Below the pieces are notes generated by a model. It was not told where the DNA came from, did no database searches, and saw only the letters and a program-made list of their open reading frames with translations. This document shows positions 1 through 12,435 of a DNA stretch of 64,000 nucleotides, one piece after another. Source of the DNA: Apodemus sylvaticus (Eukaryota; Chordata; Mammalia; Rodentia; Muridae); assembly GCF_947179515.1 (NCBI RefSeq), contig NC_067473.1, positions 85,822,350 to 85,886,349 on the forward strand, given 5' to 3'. The position numbers and the translations under genes are program-made. Each line of letters begins with the position of its first letter. Position 1 is the stretch's first letter.

Positions 1-2270
1 TGTTGTTCTTGTTGTTATTGTTGTTGTTGTTATTGAAGGGGAGAATTAATCTATGGTGATTTGATAGGATGCATGGGATTATTTCAATCTGCTTGTATGA
101 GCTGAGGCATGTTTAGGATCAATAATATGGTCAGCTTTGAAAAAGGTACCTTGAAGTGTTGTGAAGAAAGTATATTATTTTGCTTTAGGGGGAAATGTTC
201 TGTAGATGTATTTTTTGTCCATTTTGTTCATAACCTCTGTTAGTTTCACTGAGTCTCTGATTAGTTTCTGTTTCACTGACTTGTCCATTAGTGAGAGAAA
301 GGTGTTGAAATCTCCCATAATTATTGTGTGGGGGTCAATGTGTGTTTTGAACTTCAGTAAAGTTTCTTTTATGAATATGGGCACCTTTGCATTTGTAGCA
401 TATGTGTTCAGAATTGAGTCTTTCTCTTGGGTGAATTTTACTTTGACAAATATGAAGTGTCTTTCCTCCTCTCCCTTGACAACTTTTGGTTAAAAGTCTA
501 TTTACTGGCTATTTGGATGGCAATTCTAGCTTGTTTCTTGTGACCATTTGCTTGAAAGACTTCATTCCAGCCTTTTACTCTTGTTATTGAAGTTTGTTTC
601 TTATATACAGCAAAAAGCTTTATACTGTTTACATATCCAGTCTGTTAGCTTATGTCTTTTTACAGGGGAATTGAGTCTGTTGATAGTGAGAGATATTAAA
701 GACATAATTGTCAGCTCCTGTTATGCTTGTTGTTGTAGGTGGCATTATATACAGGTGATTCTGTCCTTCAGGGTTTCTTATGAGGTTACTAATACCTTGT
801 TTTTTCTTTGGTGTACATACCCTTCTTCTGTTGAAATTTACCTTCTAGAAGTCTCTGTAGGTTTGGATTGGTATATAGATAATGCTTGAATTTGCGTTTC
901 TCCTGGAATATTTTGGATTCTCTATGTTGATTGAAAGTTTTGCCTAGGCTTACATTTGTGTTCTCTTAGGATCAGCATGACCTCTATCAAGGGTGTCCTG
1001 ACTTTTAGTGGCTCTTTTGAGAAGTCTGGTATAATTTTGATAGGTCTTCCTCTATATATGTGACTTAGCCTTTTTTCCCTTGCAGCTTTTAATATTCTTT
1101 CTTTTTCTGTGCATTTAGGGTTTTAATTATTATGTTACAAGGCTATTTCCTTTTCTGGGAAAATCTGTTTAGTGTTTTAACGCCTTTGTATACATTTATA
1201 CCTATCTCTTTCTGTAGCTTGGGAAAGTTTTCTTCCGTGATTTTGCTAAAGATGGTTTTTGGCCTTTGAACTGGGAATCTTCACTTTCCTCTATTCCTAT
1301 TATTCTTAGATTTCTTATTTTCAATGTGTTCTGGATTTCCTAGATGTTTTTGGTTATTAGTTTTTTATGTTTTGAATATTTTTGACAGTTTGCCCTATGT
1401 CTTCTAAGGTATCACCCACACCTGAGATTCTCTCTTTTATTATTTGTATTCTGTTGGTAATGCTTACATCTGTACTTCTTGACCTCTTTCATAGGATTTC
1501 TATTTTAAGGGTTGCCTCCATTTGTGTGTGTTTTTTTTTAATTGTTTTTACTTCTGGTCTTATGTCTTGGGTCACTTTGTTCCAGTCCTTACCTGTTGGA
1601 TTGTTTTTTTACTGTATTTCTATAAGGCATTTATTTTTTTCCTGTTTAAGGGCTTCTACTTGTTTACCTGTGATTTGCTCCATTTATTTCAGTGAGTTAT
1701 TTATATCCACTTTAAAGGATGTTATCTTAATGTATTATCTTAATGAGATAGTCAAGGTCAAGTTCCACATTTTTAAATGTGTTGGTGTATCCAGAACTTG
1801 CTGTGTTTGGAGAACTGAGTTCTTGTTATGATAAAGTTATTGGCTTCTGTTGCTTATGGTCTTGTATTTTCTTCTTGCCATCTGGTTATCCCTGGTATGA
1901 GCTGGTCTGGAACATGTCTCCTGTGACCCTGTGTTGTTGCCAGTCTCCTAGTATGCCTGTATCAAACCTCCTCTGATGCCTTCAGACTAGGGTCTTCAGA
2001 GGACCAGTCACCTGCTGAATTGTTGTCCTTGCTGCATCAGATCTCCCTAAAGGCCATCAGTCCCTTGGGTCTTCAGAGGGCCACTCAAGCTGTTTCCTGG
2101 TTTGTTGCTGTTTTCCTAAGAGGTCTTCAGACTGTGGGGTCTGCAGTGCTCTGTTCAGATCAGTTGCTCTGTGTGCAGTGGATCTTCTGGAGGCCTTAAG
2201 ACTGTAGTGTCTTCAGAGGTGCAGACAACTTGGTGGAGACTGTCCTTGTAACCATGGCAATATCTCAAAG
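1..2270 (-). mobile_element. LINE-1, 5' part (5' UTR, ORF1, start of ORF2), degenerate
   Basis: Read on the minus strand this is the 5' half of an old L1; the rest of ORF2 lies beyond the window start. At 175-384 the minus strand encodes the endonuclease segment with IIMGDFNTFLS, the L1 Asp-Phe-Asn active-site region. About 1000-1700 is a stop-ridden ORF1/inter-ORF region. About 1750-2270 is a GC-richer 5' UTR with repeated TCTTCAGA-type motifs. The + strand ORFs here (such as 1382-1831) are antisense shadows. No functional protein remains. Confidence 0.8.
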
Positions 2271-2329
2271 TCCCCTGTCAGTCAGGTGTAAGGAGACAGT
2301 TGGCAAAAATAACATACTTATAGACACTT

Positions 2330-3710
2330 AATTAGATGCACAAATACATATATGTCTGTGGGTATGTTTTTGTAAACTGTGTATTCAAATGCTGATTTAC
2401 ATATCCAGATATCTGGTTGCAGTCTGGATGGTGGCAATGTCATCTATTTCTTTTCTATATATTATGCTTAAATTGTTATCCATCACCTCTGCTTGGTTTA
2501 TAAAAAATCTGATGAGCTAATTAGCTTGGCAAAAGTGAATAGTCAGGACTTCTGATACAAGCCAGGGGTCCCAAATGGTGACAGAGACCACTAGGAGAAG
2601 TTGGAAGAAAACATCCAGATAAAACAGGAGAATTCACCATGTGGGCTGAAATGAAGGAGGAGAAGCCATGAGGACACACATGGACCAGAGCAAGCCAGAA
2701 AAAGCTCAGATGGCAAGTAATGGGGTATTTTTATGGTCATTAGCAGCCTAATTGCATTAGAATGGTACAGAATCTACCCAGCTTAGGCTTAAAATGTATT
2801 AATAAGAATGGCAAGATTCTGTGTCCTTACTTCAGAGCTTAAATTGGGTAGGTTAGGTGTAGAAATACCCTGTATTTATTTAGGATCAAAAGGGATATTA
2901 GAACTCCTTCAACCTTACAGACATACTATTCCATTTTGCTCACTGAGTGTGTGGCATAAACTGACGCAGAATCTAAATTTAGATAAAATCTAAACTTAGA
3001 ACCAGGCTTGGAACATGAAAGGACCCAGGTAAAATGTACAAACAAGTACTCTTGAGGCACAGCAGTTTTCTAGTTCTGTGTCTTTAAGATAATCATGCCA
3101 AGAAATACAATGATTTAAATGATTTCTTAATAACCATAATGGCCCCAAACTGAGAAAGCAGGTAGCTTCAGCCATTCCTAGCACCGGTGCTTTTCCCCAT
3201 GCACTGCTTCATTCTGGAAAAGGATGAAAATGAGTTTTATTTTTGAGTCAGGTGCTTCTAGGGACTGGGTATGCCCTCCAACACACAACAGCTGCAGTTC
3301 AATCTCAACCCAACCATGGCTCATAGGTATATGTGCTACTACACATAAGAGGCCATTCAGAGCTGGCATAACTAGGTGATATCACAGTACAGACATCGCC
3401 TTTTAATCCCAAGTAGGACTGAAATGCAGTACACACCACCATGGCTCAGAAAGGTGGACCATAACGTGGAAAAAACATGCATGATGCCAGGCAGTTCCTT
3501 CTAACACAAGCTGCCACTTTCGTGTGAGGTCACATAGGGTCCCAGCCCCATAAAGCTGAGGACACCACCTTCACAGCCAGCTGTACAGAGCCATATTGGA
3601 AGTCATACCACATGGTAGGACAATCCCCGGCTTCGGGCAGGAATCTGCCTTTAGGACATAGAAGGGAAGTAGGTTAAGGCAGGAATTTTTATCCTAGGGT
3701 GGAGAAGGTC
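2330..3710 (+). repeat. Unassigned interspersed repeat 'R', longest copy in the window
   Basis: This stretch recurs. Its first half (about 2330-2815, ending in CTTAGGCTTAAAATGTATTAATAA) matches 8270-8775 and 18150-18640, and in reverse 40700-41240. Its second half (about 3020-3710) matches 63440-64000. Order and orientation are kept between copies, so this looks like one composite element more than 1 kb long, probably LTR- or MER-type. I cannot name the family. No coding capacity is visible. Confidence 0.55.
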
Positions 3711-4600
3711 AGTGAAGGTTAAGCTCATTGTTCCTCCAGGTCTATAATTCCTGAATTAAGCAGGTGATCCACCCAGCTGATAGAGCCTTCAAGACAAGAA
3801 CCTCCAGGAGAAGCTAGACAACTTCCACTGGAACTCAACCTGGAGTCTAGGGGGAAGGGTTTGCCCAAACTGTTAAAAGGTCTGACTGACATTAACGTTT
3901 TGGCCTCGATCAGTGAAACATTGTCCTGGCCCTTCTTTCTTTTTGCCCCTTTCCCATCTATCTCTCAGCTTCTGTTCCAGCAACCCAGTTTGTAATAGCT
4001 GCAGGCAGCTATGGAATACAATAGCCAGTAAACAGCTCACAGTCTGACAGAACCATCATTTCTCTGTGAACTGATTGACTGAGGTGAAGCTAGTCACAAA
4101 GATATGTTTGAGCTGAAGCACAAAGGGACACAGAGAGACTCAGGAAAAATCTTAGTACAAATGAACTTCTAATCTGGTAAAATGTTTGGAATTATGCTTA
4201 AATGTGAATGAAAAAGGGAGAGTGGGTATAAAACATTGTAGCCAGCTGTAAATAGTTTAAAATTGGTAAAATCAAGTTCTTAAGAGAAAAATAAAATACA
4301 AAGAAAAAGAATTGCAAGGATGGAAAAGAATTTAGAAAAAAATTAAATACAAAAGTATATTAATGTTAGAAAACAATAACATATAAATGAATGAATTAAT
4401 TAAGGCATATAAATAAGCCTGAAGAAGAAAAGATATAGAAAAAAGAGTTTATAAGGTACATGAAAAATAACAAATTAGAACATATATGTTCATAGACATA
4501 TTGAGTTTAATTATAAAGTATTCAAGTCTCCAAAGAAAAAATGAAGTTTCCATAGAAAGGAGAGAGTTTGAGAGATTAAAAACAAAAATATATTCCATAT
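3711..4600. other. No gene seen; AT-rich spacer
   Basis: No ORF, RNA gene or recognisable repeat boundary is visible. The last 400 bp are A-rich. It ends at the target-site duplication of the next L1. Confidence 0.5.
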
Positions 4601-6382
4601 TAAAATGGCAAACAGGGATACTGATTCCCCCAGAATTTCTTTTGCTGAGGAGAATAGTTTTAGCTATCCTGGGTTTTTTGTTATTCCAGATGAATTTGAT
4701 AATTGCTCTTTCCAACTCTGTGAAGAATTGAGTTGGGATTTTGATGGGTATTGCATTGAATCTGTATATTGCTTTTGGCAAAATGGCCATTTTAACTATA
4801 TTGATTCTACCGATCCATGAGCATGGGAGGTTTTCCCATTTTTTGAGGTCTTCTTCCATTTCTATTCTCAGCAACAAAAGAAATTCTGGGGGAATCAATA
4901 TCCCTGACCTCAAGCAATACTACAGAGCAATAGTGTTAAAAACTGCATGGTATTGGTACAGTGACAGGCAGGCAGATCAATGGAACAGGATTGAAGATCC
5001 AGAAATGAATCCACACACCTATGGCCACTTGATCCTCGACAAAGGGGCTGAAAACATCCAATGGAAAAAAGATAGCCTTTTCAACAAATGGTTCTGGTTC
5101 AACTGGAGGTCAGCATGCAGAAGAATGCGAATTGATCCATCCTTGTCTCCTTGTACTAAGCTCAAATCCAAATGGATCAAGGACCTCCACATAAAGCCAG
5201 ACATCTGAAGCTAATAGAAAAGAAACTAGGTAAGACCCTTGAAGACATCGGTACAGGGAGAAAGTTTCTTAACAGAACACCAATAGTGTATGCTCTAAGA
5301 TAAAAAAAATGACAAATGGGACCTCATAAAATTACAAAGTTTCTGTACAGCAAAGGACACCATCAAAAGGACAAATCGGCAACCAACAAATTGGGAAAAG
5401 ATCTTCACCAATCCTACATCAGATAGAGGGCTAATATCCAATATATATAAAGAACTCAAGAAGTTAGACTCCAGAAAACCAAACAAACCTATTAAAAAAA
5501 GGGGTACAGAGTTAAACAAAGAATTCTCACCTGAAGAACTTCGCATGATGGAGAAGCATCTTAAAAAATGCTCAACTTCATTACTCATTAGGGAAATGCA
5601 GATCAAACAACCCTGAGATTTCACCTTACACCAGTCAGAATGGCTACGATAAAAAATTCAGGAGACAGCAGGTGTTGGCGAGGATGTGGAGAAAGAGGAA
5701 CACTCCTCCACTGCTGGTAGGGTTGCAAATTGGTACAACCACTCTGGAAATCAGTCTGGCGGTTCCTCAGAAAACTGGGCACCTCACTTCCAGAAGATCC
5801 TGCTATACCACTCCTGGGCATATACCCAGAGGATTCTCCAGCATGTAATAAGGATACATGCTCTACTATGTTCATAGCAGCCCTATTTATAATTGCCAGA
5901 AGCTGGAAAGAACCCAGGTATCCTCCAACAGAAGAGTGGATGCAAAAAATGTGGTATATCTACACAATGGAGTACTATTGAGCCATTAGAAACAATGAAT
6001 TCATGAAATTCTTAGGCAAATGGATGGAGCTAGAGAACATCATACTAAGTGAGGTAACCCAGACTCAAAAGGTAAATCATGGTATGCACTCACTAATAAG
6101 TGGATATTAACCTAGAATATTGGAATACCCAAAACATAATCCACACATCAAATGAGGTACAAGAAGAAAGGAGGAGTAGCCCCTTGTTCTGGAAAGACTC
6201 AGTGAAGTAGTATTTGGCAAAACCAGAACGGGGAAGTAGGAAGGGGTGGGTGGGAGGACAGGGGTAGAGAAGGGGGCGTATGGGACTTTTGGGGAGTGGG
6301 GTACTAGAAAAGGGGAAATCATTTTAAATGTAAATAAAAATATATCGAATAAAAAAAAAGGAAAAAAATAAAATGGCAAACA
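4601..6382 (+). mobile_element. Rat-type L1, 5'-inverted (twin-primed), with 14-bp TSD
   Basis: The insertion is flanked by identical 14-bp repeats TAAAATGGCAAACA at 4601-4614 and 6369-6382. Positions 4615 to about 4872 hold an inverted ORF2 segment (minus; ends at SKRNSGGISIP). From about 4873 the element runs forward through the ORF2 C-terminus (SNKRNSGGINIPDLKQYYRA onward) to the G-rich 3' UTR and A-rich tail near 6350. Both segments share about 30 bp, which therefore sit as an inverted repeat at the outer edge and the junction. Frameshifts and stops make it non-coding. Confidence 0.9.
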
Positions 6383-8265
6383 TTTTAAAAGAAGTCATTT
6401 GTTCTCCAATTAATTTTGATTTTACTGTCCACATAAAATAATTAAAAGTCCAGTAATAACAAGTTCATACATCTTCTTTAAGAGAGAGTAGAATAAAACA
6501 CACTAAGAACATGAGAAGACTGAAAATTAAATGCTAGAACGAAGGACATTGAAGAAAAACTATATGATTCTTTAAGTCAAAATAAAGATTTTTTCTAAGA
6601 ATCCAATGTGAAACCTACAATGACAGCTAAAAATCTAATTCTAAGTGAAAAATAATCTGGGAAATCTTGAGAATTAGGATGGTAGTCCATCGGCATGCAA
6701 TAATCTGAGTTAAAAAATACAGATTCTGTATAATAAAGTAACAGATAGTGCCTTTAAGACTAGGTAATATCCTAATTTCCTTTGATCTCACAAAAGAAAG
6801 ATATTCACACCCTGCCACTCCCACTCCTGGTATCAGCAAGCAATTTTACTGGAATTGTGTCTCATTTCCAAAAAGAGAGGTGATTGGTCTTTGATCTTTT
6901 GGTGGCTGAAACAAGGTAAGGGAAAAGAGATTCAGGGATTTCATTCAGGTTCATTTTGTTATCTCTATTCTTTCTTTCCTATATTATGTTAGGGGAAAGA
7001 GGGAATGAAAGATAAAAGCAGGGATATATAAATGGTATGTTAAAGGGTAGATTATGCAATCTTAATTTTAGGACACAGAGTACTGGGATTTTTATTTTGT
7101 ATGTAGTTTGTATGTTGATACAAGTTTAAGGTTATATTTCATTAAAACATCTTATGAATTTATGTTTTAACTCTTTTCTAAGGTATTAAACCTATGTAAT
7201 TCTGAAATATATGTTAAATTCTAAAGTTTCGAAAGATTCCTTACAAAATGCTTAGCATAAAATAGAAATGCAAGTAGTAGTAATCAATCATGTTATTGGC
7301 CATGTTAGATACTAGTTTATTTAATTACACAAATAATTTTCATTTAGCTTCCTTAGATGCTAATGTTAAGGCAATACTAGATAGGTAGAGATGAGTGAAT
7401 CAGATACACTATAGATAGATTGTATTTAAAAACTCAGATATATACAGACTAGAGTATAAAAATATGTATTATTAATAAAAGAGTTTGCAAGACAATGATG
7501 TGACTGCTCCTGGCAGCATGTCCATTCTGCTTCATAGAAGTTAATGAACTTTGAAGAATCACTTTATGATGTTTGCTTCAAATGCAGCAAGATAGCCACT
7601 GTGCCAAAAACAAAGCAAGCAAGCAAGCAAGCAAACAAACAAAACTTAAAACCAAAAAAACCCAAAACAAACAGAAAAACAGCAATAACAACAAGAACAA
7701 AACAAAAAGCAAAAATAAACAAAAGTTACCCTTGTCTCAAGTGCAGATAAGAATGCCCTTCAAACTGAAAAAATGGCATGCATGGAACTTGACTGCCAAG
7801 CTTTACAATGACAAGTGAGGCAACTCCTTCAATATTCCTATTTCATTCATATATATATATATATAATCTTGCTCCTATGACTCAAGGAAATTTTAGGCAA
7901 TTGTCCAGGCAGTCATCTGCCTCTGTCATTTCTATAGTTTTAGAATCTGTTTGCTCTTCCTGCATATTCAGGTAATATTTAATCTGTCTCACACCTCTAG
8001 TGGGGGTGAAGTGTAGACAGGTATAATCCTATGATTAAGACTAAATTGTTTAGGATTGAGAAAAACATTTCAGATCTAAAATCATGACTCTAGGTTATAA
8101 ATGCAAGTTATGATAAAAGGATTTAACTACAGAATTCTAATGTCACCAAGACAGGAGAGATAATAATTTTCCCAAGGTTGTCAAATAAAAATGGGCTTCA
8201 CACTGTGAATGTAAGTTTACTTGATAAGTTTTCATAGTTGTTTTTATTGTGTATAGCATATTACT
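6383..8265. other. No gene seen; AT-rich intergenic DNA with an A-rich tract
   Basis: No exon-like ORF or identifiable element is seen. Positions 7600-7735 are A-rich, with (CAAG)n/(CAAA)n-like low complexity that gives a Lys-rich frame. A short (TA)n lies at 7849-7864. Confidence 0.5.
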
Positions 8266-8269
8266 AATG

Positions 8270-8775
8270 GAGAAGGAATTATTTATTGGACTAACAGAGT
8301 GGTATGTTGGGGATGGTTGTGTACTGTGTGTACAGATGTTGATTTTTATATCCAGACATCTGAATGCAGTCTTGATTATGGTGTGGTCAACCATGTTGGT
8401 CCCTATATTTTCTAAAAATTGGTTTCAAGTACCTCTGATGGTTAACAAAAGATATGATCAGCCAACTTGGATTGACAGGAGAATTTAGGCTGGAACCTTT
8501 GATACTAGTCAAGGGGGCTCAGAAGGAAATGTAAGACAGGAGAGAAGGACCACAAGGGGAAGTGGAGTGCAGAAACTGGATGGAGAGAACAGCAGGATTT
8601 CCACATAAGGTTGCTATGAGGGAGCAGTCATGAGGCACTCATGAACCTGAGCAAGCCTTCTCAAAACCACATGACAAATATCAAGGGAAATTTTTGGGTA
8701 TTACCTGCATAATCAGTTTAGAATAGTTCAGAACCTGCCAGGCTAAGGCTTGCACTCTTAATTAAAATACCAGGT
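8270..8775 (+). repeat. Repeat 'R', first-half copy
   Basis: Matches 2330-2815 and 18150-18640, sharing the string from the dinucleotide-rich start through the conserved end (GGCTAAGGCTTG, then TTAATTAAAATACCAGGTA). An L1 3' end follows directly. Confidence 0.55.
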
Positions 8776-8784
8776 ATCTGTCTT

Positions 8785-9445
8785 TTTTTTTTTAATTAGA
8801 TACTTTCTTTATCTACATTTCAAATGTTATCCCTTTTCCTGGTTTTCCCTCTGAAAACTCTCAATCATATCTCCCTTCCCTGAGCTCACCAAACCAACCA
8901 CTCCTGCTTCCCTGTTCTGGCATTCCCTTAAATTGGGGTATATAGCTCTCACCACCAAGGGCCTGTCCCTTTCATTGTTGTCAAACAAGGCCATTCTTTG
9001 TTACATATGCAGCTAGAGCCATGGGTCCCTCCATGTGTAATCTTTGGTTTGTGGTTTAGTCCCTGGGAGCCCTGGGGGTACTGATTGCTTCATATTGTTG
9101 TTCTTCCTATGGGGATACAAGCTCTTTCAGCTCCTTGGGCCTTTCTCTAACTCCTCCATTGGGGATCTTATGCTCAATCCAATAGAGGAGGCTGATAGTA
9201 CCGCCTCTCCATTTGTTAGGTACTGGCAGAACCTCTCAGAAAACAGCTCTATCAGGCTCCTAAGAGCAAGCACTTTTTGGCATCCACAACAGTGTCTGGG
9301 TTTGGTGACTGTATATGAAATGGCTCTCCAAGTAGGGCAATCTCTGGATGGTATTTCCTTCAGTCTCTGCTCTACAGTTTGTCTCTGTATTTTCTCCCAT
9401 TTGTATTCTGTTCCCCCTTCTAAGAAGGACAGTAATATTGGCTAG
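8785..9445 (-). mobile_element. L1 3' UTR fragment (older Lx-type), minus
   Basis: Opens with a T-run and TACATTTCAAATGTTATCCC, the reverse complement of an L1 tail, and continues through typical older 3' UTR sequence (GCATCCACAACAGTGTCTGGG). The 133-aa + strand ORF at 9044-9445 is antisense to this UTR and not a gene. Confidence 0.8.
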
Positions 9446-9589
9446 AGCCGGCAGAAAAATATCCCCTCTCTGTGGCAAAAGAGAAATTAGAAACACTCTA
9501 CTCAAAGAAATACTATTACACATATCCATTCAGAAAACCTGGATGTTTTAATGCACACACATATGTACATTTGTGTGCTTGGTTACTGG

Positions 9590-9900
9590 GGAAATTTTCT
9601 GCTTGAAGAGATTAGAAGGTTGGCTGTGTGGTTGTACATGTGACCTTGTTGGAAGAAGTATCACTGAGGGTGAGGTTTGAGGTTTAAAATGCTCAAGCCA
9701 AGTCCAGGGTTTCTTTCTGTTGCATGTGATAGGATTTGGAACTCTGCTACTTCCCTAGCACTCTGCCTGCAAGAGTCCATGTCTCCTCCCAGGCTGATTA
9801 TAGACTAAACCTCTGAAACTGTTAACAATTCCTAATTGTTTTCTTTTTATAAGAGTTGCCATCTTCCTGTGTCTCTTCAAAGCCATAGAATATTTTGTAA
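9590..9900 (+). repeat. Unassigned rodent interspersed repeat
   Basis: Contains ACTAAACCTCTGAAACTGTTA and TTTATAAGAGTTGCC, a signature I know from a common rodent MER-type repeat whose name I cannot give with certainty. A related copy is at about 25200-25420. Confidence 0.5.
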
Positions 9901-10266
9901 GACATAAAACTTAAGGGATTTTCCTTGAAATTAATAAGAAATTTCAAAAATAAATATAAAAAACGTAATAAAGGACAAAAATAAAATTCTGGTTGCTATA
10001 TGTTTTTGATGTGAAGAATATGTTGCATTTTTTGATGTGAAGAAGTTTTAAGATTAATTAGACTGAAACAAATAGTTAATAGTCAATGTAAGGACAAATT
10101 AATAGAAAAAAAGTTACACTCTAAAGGAGAAAATGACCCAGATAAGGAAAGTTTTTAGCATATAAAATGTTCTAACTATAAAAAGAGTTGGAGCATTAAT
10201 GTTACATAACCAGGAATTTGTACTATTTATATAGCATGGATGTTTAGGGCCATTTGCATAGCACAG

Positions 10267-10465
10267 GCTTTCCTTCCTTCCTTCCTTCTTTCCTTCCTTC
10301 CTTCTTTCCTTCCTTCTTTCCTTCATTCCTTCTTTCCTTCCTTCCTTCCTTTCTTCTTTCCTTCCTTCCTTCCTTCCTTCCTTCCTTCCTTCCTTCCTTC
10401 CTTCCTTCCTTCCTTCCTTCCTTCCTTTTCCCTTCCTTCCTTCCTTCTGCCTTCTTTCTTTCATT
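10267..10465 (+). repeat. (CTTC)n microsatellite
   Basis: About 200 bp of CTTC repeats with occasional CTTT and CATT interruptions. It produces three low-complexity ORFs (PSFLPSFL-type on +, KEGRKEGR-type on -) which are not genes. Confidence 0.97.
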
Positions 10466-10474
10466 TGTTTTGTA

Positions 10475-10615
10475 AGTTATTTTTATTGGATATATTCTTT
10501 TTTTTATATTTCAAATGTTATCCCCCTCCCCTGGCCACAGAAAGCCCCTATCCCAATCCCCTGCCCCTGCTTCTATGAGTGTGTTCCATCCTGAGACTGT
10601 GACACCTGGGGATAC
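10475..10615 (-). mobile_element. L1 3' end fragment, minus
   Basis: TTTTATTGGATATATTC followed by ATTTCAAATGTTATCCCCCTCCC is the reverse complement of an L1 3' tail. It abuts the (CTTC)n tract. Confidence 0.75.
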
Positions 10616-10819
10616 ATCCTTTATTCAGTCACCAAATCCAGATACTATTGTTACAGAAATCAACAATGAGAATCATCAGTGAAAATAAATTTCTGATATC
10701 AGTCTCATAACCAAAAAAGTCTTTTAAACTTCTAGACACCTGTATAGTGTAGATCCAACTATATTTGTGAGATCAGCTCCAGGTAACCTTAATATCATAT
10801 ATAAAATCTGGATTTGGCA

Positions 10820-10872
10820 GAGCGGTGGTGGCACATGCCTTTAATCATAGCACTTGTGAGGCAGAGGCAGAG
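10820..10872 (+). repeat. B1 SINE fragment
   Basis: GGTGGTGGCACATGCCTTTAAT and GAGGCAGAGGCAGAG match the left part of B1, including its A/B-box region. The element is truncated. Confidence 0.75.
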
Positions 10873-11579
10873 ACACTGTGACTATATTTGGAATCCTCTC
10901 ACCTAACAATTTTCTTTGTCTTTGTATGCACTGAAAATTCTTGTGTGAAAGAAAAAAAAATTCCTCAGAAAAAGTGTGAGCAATCCCCTTCCTGCTTTTT
11001 TTCTGTTTGTTTGTTTTTGTTTTTTTAAAGAGGGAACACAAATCTGCCATTGATGAGAATGAGAAACACTTAGTTGCAACCTTAAATCATAGATTGACAT
11101 TTTGGAAACTGAGAACTAAATAATGTTAGTACTTTGAAAATCCTAGTCACTCACACATAAGAGTAAATTCATTCTTTAGTTTGAATCCATCTGAAGGAAA
11201 TAAAAACAAACAAAAAATTGAAGTTATCAATTAAAAGAGACATATGAAGATAGTTCTGATTATCACAAGTGATTCTCCACATAACCCAGAACAATCAATG
11301 TAAACAGAGCTGTAGGATTTCCCATCCATTCCATCCCTCTAGGATAGTTCCTCTGCAGGTGAATCGGGAATGTCAAACCCACATAAGCAGTAACCTTGCT
11401 AAAAATAGCAAGTGAAAGTAGGATTGTCTAGTTGCTGGAGCTTCCATCCATAATTCTTTGAAGCCCATACAAGGACAGCTGTCAGAAGACTGCATGATTT
11501 ATTCTCTTGTGTCTTTCCTGGCTCTCCAGATTATCATGGATGGTGTAGTGGCTATTGCTGGTTGTCAAGGTAACTATAT

Positions 11580-11975
11580 CAGGAATGAATCCAGAATTGA
11601 AAGGCTCACCTGTGATCCTGATATGGAAGTTGGAAGATTCATGTTTCTGACCTGGTTGGCATGGAGATCTTGAAGCATGAGGTTATCTGGGAAGAAGTAA
11701 GACCCAGATCTAGACATGGTGGCACACGCCTTAAATCTGGGCTGTACTTTCTGCTGGATACCTACATAAGTACATTGGAAGATTTGCTCTCTCTTCATTG
11801 CCTGCTTGACTTGTGGAACTAACCAACTACTAGATACTTGTATTTCCATTCACAGCTGCTGGTGACCATTGTAGGGGAGTTGAACTACATACTCTAAGTC
11901 ATCAAAAAATCCGTTACTGTGTAGAGACTACCCATAAGTTCTGTGGCACTAGAGAACTCTGACTAATACAGAGGA
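11580..11975 (+). repeat. Unassigned rodent interspersed repeat
   Basis: Contains GACATGGTGGCACACGCCTTAAATCTGGG and ends with CTAGAGAACTCTGACTAATACAGA, a widespread rodent repeat signature. It is absent from the paralogous place in copy D, so it inserted after that duplication. Confidence 0.5.
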
Positions 11976-12358
11976 ATGGGGAATTTGAGGAGGGTAAACC
12001 TGGAAGGGGAACAACATTTGAAAAGTAAATAAATAAAATAACCAATAAAAATTAAGAAAAATGATAGAAAAATCAAACCAATAAACCAAACAAACAAGGA
12101 GAAAATATTACATAGTGAGGCATTTAGGTTAACTGTTCTTGAGAGCAGGCATTGTTATAGGGTTCCCATAAATAGGTGGATGTGCCCATGTACTCACCCA
12201 TACAGGATAGAGTAAATGGATATTGTGGGGAAGAAATAACAAAGTATAGCTGATTTTTGATACTTTATGTGGTCTTCTTTCTTTCATACTTGTCCATGTT
12301 TTTCCCCCATTAAACACTCTAAAAATAGATAGGAGAGAAAAAAAAGAGATGATGGGGA

Positions 12359-12360
<2 letters not shown>

Positions 12361-12430
<70 letters not shown>
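12361..12430 (+). repeat. (GA)n microsatellite
   Basis: Nearly 70 bp of pure GA. Its right flank matches, in reverse, the left flank of the (CT)n at 26050, so the two tracts occupy the same ancestral position. It creates a Ser-Leu frame on the minus strand (12129-12476) that is not a gene. Confidence 0.97.

Positions 12431-12435
<5 letters not shown>

Noticed and set aside
1382..1831. 149-aa hydrophobic + strand ORF resembling a membrane protein
   Set aside because: Antisense of T-rich L1 ORF1/5' region; hydrophobicity follows from base composition.
7544..7818. Lys/Asn/Thr-rich ORFs of 68-81 aa
   Set aside because: A-rich low-complexity tract.
9044..9445. 133-aa + strand ORF with a hydrophobic segment
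   Set aside because: Antisense to an L1 3' UTR whose sequence recurs elsewhere in the window.
10114..10578. Lys/Glu/Arg/Gly- and Pro/Ser/Phe/Leu-rich ORFs of 73-116 aa
   Set aside because: Translations of the (CTTC)n microsatellite; no non-repetitive domain.
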